A DNA stretch of 6,844 bases, from NCBI GenBank assembly GCA_044375275.1, contig JBILMZ010000190.1:1-6844 (forward strand), given 5' to 3'. Numbering within the stretch: the first letter of the stretch is position 1; every line of letters starts with the position of its first letter. This document shows positions 5,223 through 6,844 of the stretch, one piece after another. Under the pieces are notes generated by a model, which searched no databases, had not been told where the DNA came from, and saw only the letters and a program-made list of their open reading frames with translations. A program made the position numbers and the translations under genes. The stretch is from SZUA-430 sp044375275 (GTDB taxonomy: Bacteria > Pseudomonadota > Alphaproteobacteria > Micropepsales > Micropepsaceae).

Positions 5223-6844
5223 GGCGAGCCTCGAGAGGTGTCACGTTTGAAGGAGCGGAAGCGCCAGGCTGCGAGGTTCGCGCATCCGACGCAGCCTTGT
5301 TGAGTGATGCCAGGACTTCATCACGAAGCCCGAAGGAAACAACCTGCCCGGCCTTCATGACGACAAGCTTGTCGACGGCTGGCAGGATCCCCGGACGGTG
5401 CGTGATGATGATGACCGTTCGTTTTTGCTGCTTGAGAATCTCAACTGCACGACGGAGGTCGGCTTCACCGGCAGCATCGAGATTGGCATTGGGTTCGTCG
5501 AGCACGACCACGCGCGAGTTTCCATACACGGCTCTCGCCAGAGCGACGCGCTGTCGCTGCCCGCCCGAAAGGAGTTTGCCGCGCTCGCCGATGATCGTGT
5601 CATAGGCCTGCGGCAACGTCAGAATGAAGTCATGCGCGCTCGCGATCTTGGCCGCGTCGATGATGGCGGCAGAGTCATGCGAACCGTAGCGCGAGATGTT
5701 TTCGGCAACGGTACCCTCCATGAGCTCGACGTCTTGGGCGAGGTAGCCGATCTGCGGGCCGAGGTCCGAAGATGCCCAGTCGGACACCTCAACCCCGTCC
5801 AGCTTCACATTGCCTGCCGATGGCTTGACGGCGCCAATCATCAGGCGGGCGAGCGTTGTCTTTCCTGAACCGGTTGCGCCGATGATCCCCAGTACATCGC
5901 CAGGAGTCAGGTCAAAGGAAACACTTCTGAGTGCAGGCTCCTTCGCGCCCGGAAACTTCATCCAGACGTCCTCGAGAGAAAACTTTCCAACCGTATGCGG
6001 AAGTTCCGTTCGCGGCGCATCCTTGATGTTCTTCAGCACAGATGAAAGCCTGGCATAGGCCTGCCGCACCTGCACGAAGCGCTTCCACTGGCCGATTGAC
6101 GCTTCAATCGGAGCGAGCGCGCGACCCATGATGATGGACGTTGCCACAATGGCGCCTGCCGAAATCTCGCCTTCCAGTGCCAGGTAGGCGCCAAGCGCAA
6201 GCGAGAGTATCTGCAGCAACTGGCGCGCAAATTTTGCAGCCGCGCTCAGACGCGATGCCCGGTCGCTGGCCAGAACCTGCCAGGCAAGGCTCGCCTCGTG
6301 ATGCTCTTCCCAGCGACGCTGTACGTTCTTCACCATGCCCATGGAGCGCGCGGACTCGGCATTGTTGTGAAGGGTGGTGACGAAGAATTCCGAGTCGCGA
6401 TGGGCCTGGGCAGCCTCGTTCAGGGGTTTGCCGGTAGCAACCTCGCTGAGATAGGCGAGGCCTATGATGACAAGCACGCCAGCCAGTGCCAGGCAACCCA
6501 GTGCAGGGTGCAGCAGGAACACGATGAAAAGGAAGATTGGCGTCCAGGGGGCATCAAACAGGGCGATGAGCGCCGGGCTGGCGAGGAAGGAACGGATCGA
6601 TTCAAGATCGCGCAGACCGTGAGCGCTTGAAGTTTCCGTCGGCTCTTTTTCCATCGAAATGCCGAACGTGTGATCCCTGAGTTCGTTATCGAGTTGGGAG
6701 CTGGCGCGGACCAAGAGGTCGGATCGGACGACTTCTACCAGCGACTGGAACAGCAGCACGCCAACAGACAGCAAGGTGAGGAAGAGGAGCGTATCCTTGC
6801 TTTGTGAGGTCATGACCCGGTCGTAGACCTGAAGCATGAACAGC
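5197..6844 (-). CDS. Type I secretion ABC permease/ATPase, PrtD family, 5' end beyond window
   Basis: ATP-driven inner-membrane exporter of a type I secretion system. The frame is open to the right edge: the codons before the Met at 6837 read Leu-Phe, giving LFMLQVYDRVM, a segment inside the first membrane region of PrtD-type proteins. The real start is therefore outside, with a few dozen residues missing. Numbered from that Met, membrane segments lie near 15-37, 98-130 and 205-243, and ALFDAPWTPIF (92-102) is typical of the family. The nucleotide-binding domain has Walker A GATGSGKTT (320-328), Q-loop Q368, signature LSGGQ (423-427), Walker B VVVLDE (443-448) and H-loop H480. All catalytic residues are intact. 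The visible part shows no C39 peptidase domain, though the extreme N-terminus cannot be judged. The Ala/Ser-rich tail (about 515-546) overlaps the start of the adaptor gene. Gene order matches prtD-prtE and rsaD-rsaE. Confidence 0.95.
   Translation of the reverse strand, partial: LFMLQVYDRVMTSQSKDTLLFLTLLSVGVLLFQSLVEVVRSDLLVRASSQLDNELRDHTFGISMEKEPTETSSAHGLRDLESIRSFLASPALIALFDAPWTPIFLFIVFLLHPALGCLALAGVLVIIGLAYLSEVATGKPLNEAAQAHRDSEFFVTTLHNNAESARSMGMVKNVQRRWEEHHEASLAWQVLASDRASRLSAAAKFARQLLQILSLALGAYLALEGEISAGAIVATSIIMGRALAPIEASIGQWKRFVQVRQAYARLSSVLKNIKDAPRTELPHTVGKFSLEDVWMKFPGAKEPALRSVSFDLTPGDVLGIIGATGSGKTTLARLMIGAVKPSAGNVKLDGVEVSDWASSDLGPQIGYLAQDVELMEGTVAENISRYGSHDSAAIIDAAKIASAHDFILTLPQAYDTIIGERGKLLSGGQRQRVALARAVYGNSRVVVLDEPNANLDAAGEADLRRAVEILKQQKRTVIIITHRPGILPAVDKLVVMKAGQVVSFGLRDEVLASLNKAASDARTSQPGASAPSNVTPLEARHAASKTQS

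Noticed and set aside
5398..5868. A 156-codon plus-strand open frame opposite the ABC ATPase domain.
   Set aside because: It runs directly opposite the Walker A and LSGGQ coding sequence and shows no domain of its own.
1..6844. CRISPR arrays, tRNA or rRNA genes, insertion sequences, and toxin-antitoxin pairs.
   Set aside because: I saw no repeat arrays, cloverleaf-like sequence, transposase motifs or terminal inverted repeats, and no small gene pair outside the listed genes.

Overview
The window comes from a GC-rich Gram-negative bacterium, most likely an alphaproteobacterium. The PdxH sequence has the style I associate with alphaproteobacteria, and the type I secretion genes resemble the PrtD/PrtE and RsaD/RsaE type. 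This placement is inference from protein character; no marker gene such as rRNA is present. Nearly every base is coding. I see no tRNA, rRNA, insertion sequence, CRISPR array or phage gene.

Layout. (1) Bases 1-686, minus strand: the first 228 codons of a Sel1-repeat lipoprotein, cut by the window's left edge. (2) Bases 687-800: a short divergent promoter region with a candidate -10 box and an 8-bp direct repeat. (3) Bases 801-3814, plus strand: pdxH (pyridoxamine/pyridoxine 5'-phosphate oxidase), a FieF-like cation diffusion facilitator whose start overlaps the pdxH end by 28 bp, and, 60 bp further on, a gene for a secreted 464-residue protein with a HET-C-like predicted zinc-dependent phospholipase core. 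(4) Bases 3815-3878: a convergent intergenic spacer with a hairpin. (5) Bases 3879-6844, minus strand: two overlapping genes of a type I secretion system, a PrtD-type ABC permease/ATPase (5' end beyond the window) and its HlyD-family adaptor.

How the genes work together. PdxH and the transporter are probably co-translated but have no obvious biochemical link. The transporter moves divalent metal out of the cytoplasm, and the next gene encodes an exported protein expected to bind zinc in the periplasm or outside the cell. That is a plausible but untested functional link. The ABC and adaptor genes would form the inner-membrane part of an exporter completed by a TolC-like outer-membrane protein. 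Neither the outer-membrane protein nor a substrate is visible here.

The least ordinary item is the HET-C-like exported protein, with its 12 cysteines and a C-terminal region I cannot assign. The rest are well-known families.
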